64,000 nucleotides of DNA from Micromonospora peucetia. GTDB taxonomy: Bacteria > Actinomycetota > Actinomycetes > Mycobacteriales > Micromonosporaceae. Below the pieces are notes generated by a model that saw nothing but the letters and a program-made list of their open reading frames with translations, had not been told where the DNA came from and made no database searches. The stretch is taken from assembly GCF_900091625.1 (NCBI RefSeq), contig NZ_FMIC01000002.1, positions 2,542,001 to 2,606,000 on the forward strand, written 5' to 3'. This document shows positions 35,251-44,747 of this stretch, piece after piece. The number at the start of each line of letters is the position of its first letter. Positions within the stretch are counted from its first letter, which is position 1. The position numbers and the translations under genes are program-made.

Positions 35251-36783
35251 TCACCTGCGTCCGGCGAGCAGGCCCCGGGGGCGGATCGAGCGGACCGGCT
35301 CCGCCGCGCCGCCCTCGGCCCGCAGGATGTGGTTGGCCGCGATGATCCCGGTCGCCGCCGACCGCTCCATCAGCGCGCTCGGGAAGTCCGTCCGGATGCC
35401 GTCGCCGGCCAGGTAGAGCCCGTCGGCGTCGGTACGCACCCCGGGCCGCCAGGCGTGGCTGCCGGGCGTGAACGCCGGTGCCTGCGCCGCCACCCGGGCC
35501 CGCAACTCGCGGACCCGCAGCCCCGTCACCTCCGGCCAGAGCGCGGCCAGCTCGACCCGCATCCGTTCGGCCAGCTCCCCGGCGGACACGCCCGCCTCGC
35601 ACGCGTACGCGTGCAGCTCCACGACCGAGCCGCCGGTGCGCTCCGCCCAGCGGCGCGACTCGTTCTCCAGCCGGTGATAGAGGGTCACCGAGTCCAGGGT
35701 GGGCTGCCGGGACACCCCGCTGAACACCGCCCGGTCGGCGGACACGTCCCCGTCGCACCAGTAGCGCGCCACCGCGTACGGCGGACCGGGCCGGCCGAAC
35801 GCGGGCATCCGGGCCACCAGTCGGGGCGCGTGGGTGGCAAGGCCGGGCGAGGCCGCGACCAGCGTGGCCAGGGCGGGCGGGTCGACGGCGAGCACCACGT
35901 GCCCGGCCGGGTACGACGTGCCGTCGGCGGTCGCCACCCGCCAGCCGGCGCCGTCGCGGATCAGGGCGGTGACGGCGGCGCCGGTGACCACCCGGCCGCC
36001 GTGCTGCCGCACGTGCCGGGTCAGCGGCTCCCAGATCGCCGTCGCGTAGTCCTCGTCGGGGCAGTCGAAGGCCAGCCCCTCCGGATTGCCCAGCAGGTAG
36101 AAGTGGAACTGCGCGATCATTTCGGCGGCCGACATCTCCGCCTCGTGGTTGAAGAACGAGTGCGAGAAGACCTCGAAGAGCATCGCGCGGGCCCGGTCGG
36201 GCAGCCGCAGCGAGGCGAGCAGTGCGTCGGCGGTGGTGTCGTCGAACTCGGCGTAGGTGCGCTTCGGGTCGTACGTGAGCAGCGGCAGCGCCGCGTCCCG
36301 GTCCATCCCACGCAGGTCACCCAGGCGCAGGCTGGGGCTGCGCAGCAGCAGCGCCAGCAGGTTCATCGGCGGCGCGGGCGGCAGCCGGCCGAACTCCTCG
36401 GTCGGCCACTGCCCGCTCAGGACCGGGTAGCCCGGAACCGGCCGCAGGAAGCCGAGCCCCGGGTCGGCGCGACGCAGGATCGAGCGCCAGTTGTAGTACT
36501 GCCGGAAGAACGCGTGGAAGCCGTGCTCGTTCATCTGCCGGGTGCCGTCGGTGAGCGTCTCCGGCCAGGCCCCGAGCCGCCCGCCGAGGGTCGGCGCCGC
36601 CTCCAGCACGGTCACCGTCACCCCGCGCTCGGCCAGCACCACCGCCGTCGACATACCGGCGATCCCGCCGCCGACCACCACGACCTCCACCTGGCGCGGC
36701 ACGCGGGGGGCGCCGCCACCGCCCGGGTCCACCTCGTGCTCGCGTACGCCGATGAGCCGACCGACCACTTGCGACAGCGCCAT
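35251..36783 (-). CDS. FAD-dependent oxidoreductase (CrtU/phytoene-desaturase-like)
   Basis: This 510-aa flavoprotein has an N-terminal Rossmann site V-V-V-G-G-G-I-A-G-M-S...V-L-E-A-A-P-T-L-G-G-R-L-G and ends with the second FAD motif G-L-Y-L-A-G-D-G-I-R-T-D-F-P-S-A-L-M-E-R-S. The segment F-H-A-F-F-R-Q-Y-Y-N-W-R is typical of the desaturase part of CrtU-like carotenoid enzymes and their uncharacterised relatives. No other carotenoid gene is adjacent, so the substrate is unknown. ATG 36783 has GGAAGG 5 nt upstream. Confidence 0.78.
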   Translation of the reverse strand: MALSQVVGRLIGVREHEVDPGGGGAPRVPRQVEVVVVGGGIAGMSTAVVLAERGVTVTVLEAAPTLGGRLGAWPETLTDGTRQMNEHGFHAFFRQYYNWRSILRRADPGLGFLRPVPGYPVLSGQWPTEEFGRLPPAPPMNLLALLLRSPSLRLGDLRGMDRDAALPLLTYDPKRTYAEFDDTTADALLASLRLPDRARAMLFEVFSHSFFNHEAEMSAAEMIAQFHFYLLGNPEGLAFDCPDEDYATAIWEPLTRHVRQHGGRVVTGAAVTALIRDGAGWRVATADGTSYPAGHVVLAVDPPALATLVAASPGLATHAPRLVARMPAFGRPGPPYAVARYWCDGDVSADRAVFSGVSRQPTLDSVTLYHRLENESRRWAERTGGSVVELHAYACEAGVSAGELAERMRVELAALWPEVTGLRVRELRARVAAQAPAFTPGSHAWRPGVRTDADGLYLAGDGIRTDFPSALMERSAATGIIAANHILRAEGGAAEPVRSIRPRGLLAGRR

Positions 36784-36826
36784 GTGCACCTTCCGCCCGG
36801 TGTGCCTCCAGTCTGCCCTGAGGTGG

Positions 36827-36844
36827 AAGGAAGGGCCCTTCCTT
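36827..36844. terminator. Palindrome AAGGAAGGGCCCTTCCTT
   Basis: This perfect 18-bp palindrome lies between two leftward genes. It may end the 164-aa gene's transcript. Related GGAAGGG/CCTTCC sequences also occur twice at 52616-52666, so it looks like a dispersed genomic motif. Confidence 0.45.
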
Positions 36845-37339
36845 TCACGTCGGAGGCGGCGGCGGGCAGCGGCGCTGCCGGTCGGAGGCGGGCCAGACGT
36901 ACTCCAGGTCGGGCGGGACGTCGTCGCCGAAGATCGGGCCGTAGTGCCCGGGGTCCTTGCGCAGCAGCGACGAGCGGTGGCTCAGGTGCAGGTCGTCGCG
37001 GCCCAGCCAGGGCGGCAGCTCCCCGGCCTCGGCCAGCTCCCGCTGGGTGCGGACCCGGTTCAGGCCGCAGGCGGCGGCGAGGTCGGTGGTCATCGTGGCC
37101 GCGCAGGTGTCGGCCCGACCGGGCTCGCACCAGACGGCGCAGACGTCCAGTCCGTACCGGGTGAGGGCCTCCTCGTACCCGGCCCACATCTTCACCGCCG
37201 GATGGTTGCGCCAGCCGTACGTGGGCCAGGTCAGGCCGCGCAGCACCTGGATGGCCTCCACCCGCTGCTTGCCCAGCCGCCGCTGGTCCAGCGTCCGGGC
37301 ACTGGCCAGAAAGTCCGGGTACGGCAGGAACGTCTGCAT
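36845..37339 (-). CDS. MSMEG_6728-family protein (pyrimidine-dimer glycosylase fold)
   Basis: This 164-aa protein begins M-Q-T-F-L-P-Y-P-D-F-x-x-S-A-R-T-L-D-x-x-R-L-G-K-Q-R-V-E. That is the hallmark of the MSMEG_6728 family, related to T4 endonuclease V-type pyrimidine-dimer DNA glycosylases. H-P-A-V-K-M-W and the D-L-H-L-S-H-R-S-S-L-L-R-K motif are also present. A DNA-repair role is plausible but has not been shown for the family to my knowledge. Confidence 0.8.
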   Translation of the reverse strand: MQTFLPYPDFLASARTLDQRRLGKQRVEAIQVLRGLTWPTYGWRNHPAVKMWAGYEEALTRYGLDVCAVWCEPGRADTCAATMTTDLAAACGLNRVRTQRELAEAGELPPWLGRDDLHLSHRSSLLRKDPGHYGPIFGDDVPPDLEYVWPASDRQRRCPPPPPT

Positions 37340-37440
37340 ACCGGTGCTCTACCCGTCGCCGGGCGGGACATGCCGACGCGACCAGCGTTCATGATCAAGG
37401 GGGCTGCGCTCGGCGCGACCGGCTGACTACGATGCGGCAC

Positions 37441-39222
37441 ATGCCGGAGCCCCTGTTGGATCGTGCGCGGCGTGCCAGCCGGCGGCTTCGGGTCAACGGG
37501 GACGCGCGGGCGGCGCACTACGTGATCTGTGGCCGCGACGCCCTCGCCTACTGGGTGGTGCGGGCGTTGCTCGCCACCGAGCTCCAGGCCGGTCGCGTCC
37601 GGATCACCCTGGTCGTGCCGGAACGACCGCGCTCCGACGAGCCCGACGGGCGGGACCTCCAGGGCGTCGAGGTGGTACGCGCCGACCGGCTGGACGAGGT
37701 CACCTTCCGCCGGGCAGGGCTGGCCGGCGCCGACGGGCTGGCCCTGCTGCACCAGGACGACGTCGGCAACATGCACGCCGCGCTCTGCGCGCAGGAGGTC
37801 GAGCCCCGGCTGCGCCTGGTGGTGCGGATGTTCAACACCGGTCTCGCCAACGGGGTGCGGCGGATCTTCCCCGACTCGGCGGTGCTCTCCGACGCCTCGA
37901 TGGCCGCCCCGGCCTTCGTGGCCGCCGCGCTCGGCGAGGTCGCACCCACCCATTTCCGGCACGGCGGACGCACCCTCTACGTGGCCCGCCGCGACGACGT
38001 ACGCCCCACCGACGTGGTCTGCGGGGTGGCCGACACCCGCGATCCACAGCAGGTCCGGCTGCTGCCCGCCGACGGGTCGGTGGCCGACCTGGTGATCGCC
38101 GAGGCGACCGGGACACCGCCCGGGACGGAGTTGGCCGCCCGCCGGCTGGTGCGGGCCCGCCGGCGCCGCCGACCCCTGACGGTGCTGCTGCGCGCGGTAC
38201 GCAGCTTCGCCACCCGCAAGATCGGCCTCGCGGTGATCGTGCTGCTGGCGGTGATCGGTGTGCTCGGCTGGCTCAACGGCTACGCCTCGCACAAGGGCTG
38301 GGCCGACTCGCTCTACCTCACGCTGGTCACCACGCTGACCGGGCAGGATCCGGATCCGGACAAGTCGGCCGCCGAGCAGGTCATGCAGGTGGTGCTCAAC
38401 CTGGCCGGGCTGGCGCTGATCCCGCTGATCACCGCCGTGGTGGTGGACGGCATAGTCAACGCCCGGCTGGCCCTGCACTCCGGCCGCATCCAGCCCGAGC
38501 GCTCCGGGCACGTGGTGGTGGTCGGGCTGGGCAACGTCGGCACCCGGGTGATGGCCCAGCTCTGCGACTTCGGCGTCGAGGTGGTGGCGATCGACAGGGT
38601 GCCCGAGCCGCGCGGTGCCGCGCTGGCCCGACGGCTGGGCGTACCGCTGATCGTGGGGGACGCCGCGTTGGAGGAGACCCTCCAGTCCGCGTCCGTGGGT
38701 GGCTGCCAGGCGCTGGTGGTGGTCTCCACCGACGACGAGACCAACCTCCAGGCGGCACTCAACGGCCTGGCCGTCAATTCAGAACTCCAGGTGGTGCTGC
38801 GCCTCTTCGACGGCCACTTCGCCGAACGCATCCAGCAGGCGTTCGGCATCGGCGTCTCGCGCAGCGTGTCCTACCTCGCCGCGCCGTCGTTCGCCGCCGC
38901 GCTGCTGGACCGCGCGGTGATCGCCACCATCCCGGTCGGCCGGCACGCGCTGCTGGTCACCGAGGTCTCCGTCGCCGCCGGATCGTCACTGGACGGACGG
39001 CCGCTCGCCGCTGTCGGGCCGACCGAGAGCGTACGCCTGCTGGCGCACGCCCGGGCCGGTCAGCGCCTCGACTGGGCCCCCGATCCGCGCCTGGTGATCG
39101 TCGCGGGCGACCGGCTGACGGTGGTGGCCCGCCGGGCCGGCCTGAACGCCCTGCTCCGCGAGGCCGCGCCACCCCTGCCGGAGGACCCGGTCCCGCCCGT
39201 GCCCCGGCAACCGGAGGAGTGA
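37441..39222 (+). CDS. Two-RCK-domain ion-channel-like membrane protein
   Basis: This 593-aa protein starts with an RCK/TrkA-N-like domain (H-Y-V-I-C-G-R-D-A-L-A-Y, about residues 25-180). A two-helix channel-like membrane segment (about 255-345, with L-T-L-V-T-T-L-T-G in place of a canonical selectivity filter) and a second RCK domain (V-V-V-V-G-L-G-N-V-G-T-R...V-V-A-I-D-R) follow, then a TrkA-C-like end. It resembles prokaryotic K+ channels of the Kch/MthK group, but the filter is not TVGYG, so ion selectivity is open. Confidence 0.8.
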   Translation: MPEPLLDRARRASRRLRVNGDARAAHYVICGRDALAYWVVRALLATELQAGRVRITLVVPERPRSDEPDGRDLQGVEVVRADRLDEVTFRRAGLAGADGLALLHQDDVGNMHAALCAQEVEPRLRLVVRMFNTGLANGVRRIFPDSAVLSDASMAAPAFVAAALGEVAPTHFRHGGRTLYVARRDDVRPTDVVCGVADTRDPQQVRLLPADGSVADLVIAEATGTPPGTELAARRLVRARRRRRPLTVLLRAVRSFATRKIGLAVIVLLAVIGVLGWLNGYASHKGWADSLYLTLVTTLTGQDPDPDKSAAEQVMQVVLNLAGLALIPLITAVVVDGIVNARLALHSGRIQPERSGHVVVVGLGNVGTRVMAQLCDFGVEVVAIDRVPEPRGAALARRLGVPLIVGDAALEETLQSASVGGCQALVVVSTDDETNLQAALNGLAVNSELQVVLRLFDGHFAERIQQAFGIGVSRSVSYLAAPSFAAALLDRAVIATIPVGRHALLVTEVSVAAGSSLDGRPLAAVGPTESVRLLAHARAGQRLDWAPDPRLVIVAGDRLTVVARRAGLNALLREAAPPLPEDPVPPVPRQPEE

Positions 39223-39405
39223 CGGCCAGTCCCGCCGAAGGCGTAACCGGAGGGCGCCGCCGGCGAGCACGGCGGCTGCCGGCCAACATGCGGCCGGTCC
39301 GGCCTTGCGTTCCACCCGGCGCGCCGAGCGTCCCGCCTGCCGGCGCAGCCCAGTTGGCCGGGCAGGGGTCTCCCACCCTCGGTTGAGGCCGAGTAAGGTG
39401 CGCCC

Positions 39406-39978
39406 GTGCTTGGTGGTGGGGTGGGCCGACGGCTTCGCGGCGTGCAAAGGCGGCGGCGCGGTAACGCGATCGTGCGGTGGCTGTGGGGCCGGCCCTTGTG
39501 GTGGTACGCGGTGGCCGGCATGGTCGCGGTGGTGCTCGTGGGTTGGGCGGTCTGGCCGGACGAGGAGCCGGAGCCGCGCCAGCGCGAGTACCGGGCCGAG
39601 ACGGCCTGCCTGTTGACCGGCAACCAGGGCGTCGTGGCGGCCGAGGCGCGCCCAGTGTGGGCCGGCATGCAGGAGGCCTCGCTCACCACCCAGGTCAAGG
39701 TGCAGTACCTCGAGGTGGACGGTCCGCAGACGGTTGAGAACGCTGAGACGTTCCTCGCCAGCCTGGTGCAGAGCCGCTGTGATGTTGTTCTCACGGTGGG
39801 CGGGGCTCCCGTGGAGGCGGTCCGGGCTACGGCGGCACGATTCCCCGCTACCCGATTTGTTGCTTTTGGCCCGGCCGTCGCGACCCACAACGTGTCCGTT
39901 GTGGAGGCATCCGACCGGGATGCGGTGCAGCGGGAGGCGCGAGGGATCGTCGCCGGGCTGGCATCCGGCAAGGACTGA
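39406..39978 (+). CDS. Membrane-anchored BMP-like binding protein
   Basis: This 190-aa protein has an Arg-rich N-terminus and one transmembrane helix (about residues 33-50). Its soluble domain resembles part of a BMP/Med-type periplasmic binding protein (ACLLTGNQGV...; C-D-V-V-L-T-V-G-G-A-P-V-E-A-V; F-V-A-F-G-P). It is shorter than a full binding protein. It lies directly upstream of the Rhs locus in the same orientation, 107 nt away, and may be co-transcribed. Confidence 0.55.
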   Translation: MLGGGVGRRLRGVQRRRRGNAIVRWLWGRPLWWYAVAGMVAVVLVGWAVWPDEEPEPRQREYRAETACLLTGNQGVVAAEARPVWAGMQEASLTTQVKVQYLEVDGPQTVENAETFLASLVQSRCDVVLTVGGAPVEAVRATAARFPATRFVAFGPAVATHNVSVVEASDRDAVQREARGIVAGLASGKD

Positions 39979-40085
39979 CCACTCCAAGGATCCTTTCAGG
40001 ATTGGCCGTCGGACACCTTGTGTCGAAGATCAGCCAGGCTCCACACTCTGCGATGACTTTTTGCTGAGCAGGGGAGAGACCGGCC

Positions 40086-41341
40086 ATGCGCCGATCCGTC
40101 AACAGCGTCACGCGCCGTGCGGCGCTCGTGATCGCGGTGGTCTTCGGGCTGACTTTCGCCGTACCGCCCGAGGCGGTGCGGCCGGGCGGAGAGTTCCCGC
40201 TCACCTGGCTCACCTGGTTCGCAGAGCGGCCGGCCTGGTCGGCGGCTGCGGCCTTCGTCGGCCTGCCCGTGCAGGAGAAGGGGAAGCCGGTAGCGTTCGA
40301 CCCGCACGTGGCGGCGTCGGCGACGGACGCCGGGCAGGGCGCCGGGCGGGCGCCGAAGCCGGCCCCGGGCACCCTGGAGCCCTACCAGCCGCACCGGATC
40401 GAGGTCACCCCCGAGACGACCGGGGTCGCCGAGCCGGGCTTCGACGCCCGGACCAGCAAGCGGGATGCGAAGAAGTCGAGCGCCCGCTCGGACGTCTTCA
40501 CCAACGCCGACGGCTCCTTCACCAAGCGCACCTACGACCGCCCGGTCAACTACCGGGCGGCGGGCGGCAGCTGGCAGAAGATCGACTCGAACCTGGCCCG
40601 CCGCTCCGACGGCCGGCTGCACGTCACGGCGAACCGCCTCGGCGTCTCGGTCGCCGGCGGTGCCCCGGCGCCGACCGCGCGGGCGGCGGCCGGCGCCGAC
40701 GTGCGGGACGTTGCGGCCGACCTCGCCCGGCTCACCCTGCCCACCGGCGAGAGCGTCGGCTACCAGCTGCAGGGCGGCACCGTCGGCACGCCGGAGGTGG
40801 CCGGGGCGACTGCCCGCTACCGGGACATCCTGCCGGACACCGACCTGGAGCTGACCACCTTCGACGCTGGGGTCAAGGAGACCCTGGTGCTGCGCTCGCC
40901 GCAGGCGGCGTCGACCTGGGTGTTCCCGTTGCGGCTCACCGGCCTGACCCCCCGGCTCACCGCCAACGGCTCGGTGGAGCTGCTCGACGCGGCCGGCAAG
41001 GCGGTGGCCTGGTTCCCGCACGGTTCGATGCAGGACTCGAAGGTCGACCCGAAGTCCGGCGCGCCGGCCGAGTCCGACGCGGTGACCTTCGAGATCGTCA
41101 CCGTGGACGGAGCCCCGGCGCTGAAGGTGATAGCCGACCAGGCCTGGCTGCGCGACCCGGCCCGCCAGTATCCGGTGCGGGTGGACCCGACCATGACCAC
41201 CGGCACCACCGGTGACGTCTTTGTCGACAACGACTCCGAGACCACCAGCCACAACGGCGACAACCTGCCGGTCGGCACCTACAACGGCGGCACCGTAAAG
41301 GCGCGGTCGTTCATCCACTTCGATGAGTTCGCCAGCGACGG
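40086..41341 (+). pseudogene. 5' part of a broken Rhs polymorphic-toxin gene
   Basis: The frame starts at ATG 40086 after AGGGGAGAG, with a membrane/signal-like N-terminus (RRAALVIAVVFGLTF). It encodes about 400 residues of the usual actinobacterial Rhs N-terminal region, up to the start of a DNRLRE domain (V-F-V-D-N-D-S...S-F-I-H-F-D-E-F). At about 41340 the homology jumps straight to Rhs-core sequence in another reading frame, and the original frame becomes Arg/Pro noise ending at 41492. Several kilobases of YD-repeat coding sequence expected here are missing. Confidence 0.8.
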
Positions 41342-44164
41342 CTCTCGACGCTGGCCAACCCGACGGCCGGCGCGCAGATGGCCTACACCTACAACACCCT
41401 GTCCCAGGTCACGAAGATCACCTACGGGTCGAACGGCAACACCCGCAACTTCACCTTCGACCCCCTGCGGCGGCTCAAGGACGACGAGCTGAAGTCGTCG
41501 TCCAACGGGGCGTCGCTGGCGAAGATCACGTACGGCTGGGACGAGAACAGCAACATCGTCTCGAAGGCGACGACCGGCTTCGCCGGCTCGGCGACGAACA
41601 CCTACAGCTACGACCTGGCCGACCGGCTGACGTCGTGGAACAACGGCACCAGCACCACCGTGTACGCCTACGACAAGTCCGGTAACCGGGTGCAGAACGG
41701 CTCCAAGCTGTTCACCTACGACCAGCGGAACCGGCTGTTCGCCGCGGACGGGGTCACCTACACCTACACCGCCCGGGGCACCCTCGCGGAGGCCGGCGGC
41801 AACGTCACCCGCACCGACGCGTTCGGGCAGGTGGTGTCGCAGCAGGCCGCGGGTGGCACGCAGACCTACACGTACGACGGTCTGGGCCGCGCGATCCGCC
41901 CCGGCCACTCGTACACCGGTCTCGGCAACGACCTGGCCGGCGACGCGAGCGCGACCTACGTGCGGGGGCCGTCCGGCGATGTGGTCGGCACGACTGCGGG
42001 TGGCAGCCAGCGGATGGTCTGGACGGACCTGCACACCGACGTGGTCGGGCAGTTCACTGCGACCGGGGCGGCGCTGTCGGGGTCGGTGACCTACGACCCG
42101 CTGGGCAAGGTGCTCAGCACCAGCGGCCTGCTCGGCCAGCTCGGCTACCAGTCGGAGTGGACGGACGCGCTGACCAGCCGGGTGAACATGCACGCCCGCT
42201 GGTACAACACGGACACCGGTCAGTTCGATACGCGGGACACGGCGAGCAACAGTCCGATCCCGGACTCGATCAACGCCAACCGGTACCAGTACGGCGACGC
42301 GAACCCGCTGACAGTGACCGACCCGACCGGGCACTGGGGCTGGGGCAGCGTGAAGAAGTCCTTCTCCCGCGCGGTCAGTTCGGTGTCGTCGACCGTCCGT
42401 TCGTACGCCTCGTCGGCTTACTCGTACACCTCGTCGTACGCGTCGCGGGCCTACTCGTACGCCTCGTCGGCCTACAGCTCGGCGAAGGCGACGGTCAAGA
42501 AGACCGTCAAGCGGGCCAAGTCGGTGGTCAAGAAGAAATACCAACAGGCGAAACGTAAGTACAGCCAGGTCAAGAAGAAGATCCAGAAGAAGTACAACCA
42601 GGTCAAACGGGCGGCCAAGAAGAAGATCGACCAGGGTAAGAAGTGGGCGGCGAAGAAGGTCGCGGAGGCCAAGAAGCGCGCCAAGCAAGCGGCGGCCAAG
42701 GCGAAGCAGGCCGGTAAGAAGATCGCGGCGAAGGCACACAGAGCGGTCAAGAAGGCCGCCAGCCAGGTGAGCGACGCGGCGAAGGCAGCGACGAAGTGGG
42801 TCAAGGACCACAAGGATGTCCTGCTGGAGGTCGCCGCGATCGGCGGGGCGATCCTCGCCGGCATCGCCTGCACGGCGGTGACCGCCGGTGCTGGGGCGAT
42901 CGCCTGCATGGTCGGCGCCGGTGCGTTGATCAATCTGGCGAAGGACGCCGCGCAGGGTGACATCCACAGCGTCGGCGACGCGCTGGGCTCCCTCGGGACC
43001 GGTGCGGTCTCCGGTCTGATCGGCGGCGCGGGCGGCGCCATCGCCGCCAAGGTCGGCGTCGCGTTGGCCAAGAAGGCCGGCACCGGCCTGACGGGCCGGC
43101 TGGCGACCGAGGCGGCCGAGAACGGCATCGAGGACGGGATCGAGCAGCTCGCCACGACGGGTACCTACAACCCGCGGGCGGCTGCGGAGAACATGGTGCC
43201 GGGGCTGGGCGGGCTGAGCCGCAAGGGCGGTGGTGGCGCGCGTTCCGGCGGGGCCTCCAGTGGTGGCTCCGGCGGCGGGGGCGGCTACAACCCGCTCGGC
43301 CTCTCCGTCGGCGGAGGCCAACGAGGCTGTTCGACGCACAGCTTCGACCCGAAGACCCCGGTGCTGATGGCCGACGGCACCAGCCGGCCGATCGAGGACG
43401 TCAACGTCGGTGACAAGGTCCTGGCCACCGACCCGGTCGCCGGCACCTCGGAGCCGAAGCAGGTCACCCAACTGCACCGCAACACCGACAAGGACCTGAC
43501 CGACCTGACCGTCCGCGACCAGGACGGCAAGGTGACGAAGGTCGAGACCACCTGGCACCACCCGTTCTGGAACGCCTCGCAGCGGAAGTGGGACGACGCC
43601 AAGGACCTGAAGCCGGGCACGAAGCTACTGGTCCGCGGAAAGGGCGCGGTCACCGTCGTCGCGGTGCTCAACAAGCTCGGCGCCGAGGAGATGCGCGACC
43701 TCACGGTCGCCGACATCCACACGTACTATGTGGTAGCCGGCAACACGCCCGTCCTGGTCCACAACTGTGGAGGATATCCACACGATGGCGGCATATATGG
43801 TCAATTGACCCCATCGGGCAGTGGTCATCAGGTAAATCACATGCCGCAGAAGGCCGCCACGAAGGGTTACATTACCGAATACAGCGGTCCAGCTATTCGC
43901 ATGGAAACGAAAGACCATCGGGAGGTGAACTCGACAGGAAGTGGCGCGGCCGCTCAGAAGTGGCTCACTCGACAGCGAGCGTTCGTTGACTCGGGTCGAA
44001 TCGATCAGGCAATGCAAAATGATATCGACGACGTGGTCTCCAGGTTCCCTGGGAAATATAACAATTCCATCGGCGAGATGATCGCAGCCTTGCCGAGAAA
44101 TGGTCAGTATCAGCGTGCGCGTAAAGTCAAAGGCTCCGTCCATGTGCAGCTAGCGCTCTGGTAG
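41342..44164 (+). CDS. Rhs core, pretoxin Hint and C-terminal toxin domain (3' part of broken gene)
   Basis: From about 41342 the frame reads Rhs/YD repeats (YTYNTLSQVTKITYG, YSYDLADRLTSW), then the Rhs core end (R-Y-Q-Y-G-D-A-N-P-L-T-V-T-D-P-T-G-H, about 42280-42335). A Lys/Ala-rich region of about 100 residues, a hydrophobic segment and a Hint autocleavage domain follow (Cys in GCSTHSFDPKTPVL, HHPFW, ending VLVHNC). The last 125 residues form the toxin tip with G-H-Q-V-N-H-M-P and K-D-H-R, suggesting an HNH-like nuclease. The first in-frame ATG is 41378. Without the lost 5' part it may be silent or expressed internally. Confidence 0.75.
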   Translation, partial: LSTLANPTAGAQMAYTYNTLSQVTKITYGSNGNTRNFTFDPLRRLKDDELKSSSNGASLAKITYGWDENSNIVSKATTGFAGSATNTYSYDLADRLTSWNNGTSTTVYAYDKSGNRVQNGSKLFTYDQRNRLFAADGVTYTYTARGTLAEAGGNVTRTDAFGQVVSQQAAGGTQTYTYDGLGRAIRPGHSYTGLGNDLAGDASATYVRGPSGDVVGTTAGGSQRMVWTDLHTDVVGQFTATGAALSGSVTYDPLGKVLSTSGLLGQLGYQSEWTDALTSRVNMHARWYNTDTGQFDTRDTASNSPIPDSINANRYQYGDANPLTVTDPTGHWGWGSVKKSFSRAVSSVSSTVRSYASSAYSYTSSYASRAYSYASSAYSSAKATVKKTVKRAKSVVKKKYQQAKRKYSQVKKKIQKKYNQVKRAAKKKIDQGKKWAAKKVAEAKKRAKQAAAKAKQAGKKIAAKAHRAVKKAASQVSDAAKAATKWVKDHKDVLLEVAAIGGAILAGIACTAVTAGAGAIACMVGAGALINLAKDAAQGDIHSVGDALGSLGTGAVSGLIGGAGGAIAAKVGVALAKKAGTGLTGRLATEAAENGIEDGIEQLATTGTYNPRAAAENMVPGLGGLSRKGGGGARSGGASSGGSGGGGGYNPLGLSVGGGQRGCSTHSFDPKTPVLMADGTSRPIEDVNVGDKVLATDPVAGTSEPKQVTQLHRNTDKDLTDLTVRDQDGKVTKVETTWHHPFWNASQRKWDDAKDLKPGTKLLVRGKGAVTVVAVLNKLGAEEMRDLTVADIHTYYVVAGNTPVLVHNCGGYPHDGGIYGQLTPSGSGHQVNHMPQKAATKGYITEYSGPAIRMETKDHREVNSTGSGAAAQKWLTRQRAFVDSGRIDQAMQNDIDDVVSRFPGKYNNSIGEMIAALPRNGQYQRARKVKGSVHVQLALW

Positions 44165-44231
44165 GGCCATGCGCATGACGTCTGCTGCTGTGCCGATCGA
44201 ATAAATAAGAAAGTGAACCCGAGGGTGGGTA

Positions 44232-44747
44232 ATGGATATTATTTTAGATCCCCCGCGGGGTGCCGCGGGCGTGCAACTTGGCACTACCATCTCGGAGGCT
44301 GAGCGGGCTCTTTCTCGCCTTCCCCATTATGAGGGGCCCGGGCGCTCAAGAGGGAGTCAGGGTGTAGCGCATTTCACAAGCGGGATGACGGTCCAGGCGC
44401 ACGGAGATTCTAATGGAATAGTGGAAGCGGTTGAGATATACCGACCACTGGATCAGGTGACCAGAGTTGTTTACGACGGCATCTCAATCTTCGGTGACCG
44501 CGCCGATGCAGTAGAGTTTGAGCTAGCGCGCCGCCTTCGTCTGGAGGTCATCAACGACGGCTCGACTGTCGTTGCGCCAGATGCGTTCCTGGCTTTTGGG
44601 AAGTCTCTATCCGAGTCGGGATACTTCGATTCAGTTGTTGTCGCTGCGCCAGGATATTATGACGATATCGCGTTGCCGCCTGAACCTGAATTTCCCGCAA
44701 CTCCGCCTCGTGAATCACAACTGGAAGGGCAGGAAGGCCTCTTCTAG
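44232..44747 (+). CDS. Putative immunity protein to the Rhs toxin tip
   Basis: This 171-aa soluble acidic protein starts 67 nt downstream of the toxin gene. Together with the toxin tip it is distinctly AT-richer than the surroundings, with codons such as ATT, TTA and AAT that are rare elsewhere in the window. That is typical of exchangeable toxin-immunity cassettes. The protein is mixed alpha/beta (LGTTISEAERALSRL...GITVYDGISIFGD-like segments), with no signal peptide. I recognise no named immunity family; the assignment is positional. Confidence 0.6.
   Translation: MDIILDPPRGAAGVQLGTTISEAERALSRLPHYEGPGRSRGSQGVAHFTSGMTVQAHGDSNGIVEAVEIYRPLDQVTRVVYDGISIFGDRADAVEFELARRLRLEVINDGSTVVAPDAFLAFGKSLSESGYFDSVVVAAPGYYDDIALPPEPEFPATPPRESQLEGQEGLF

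Noticed and set aside
39415..41215. Second long frame overlapping the BMP-like and Rhs 5' genes
   Set aside because: It is a shadow of the real genes in another frame, full of Arg/Gly and without family motifs.
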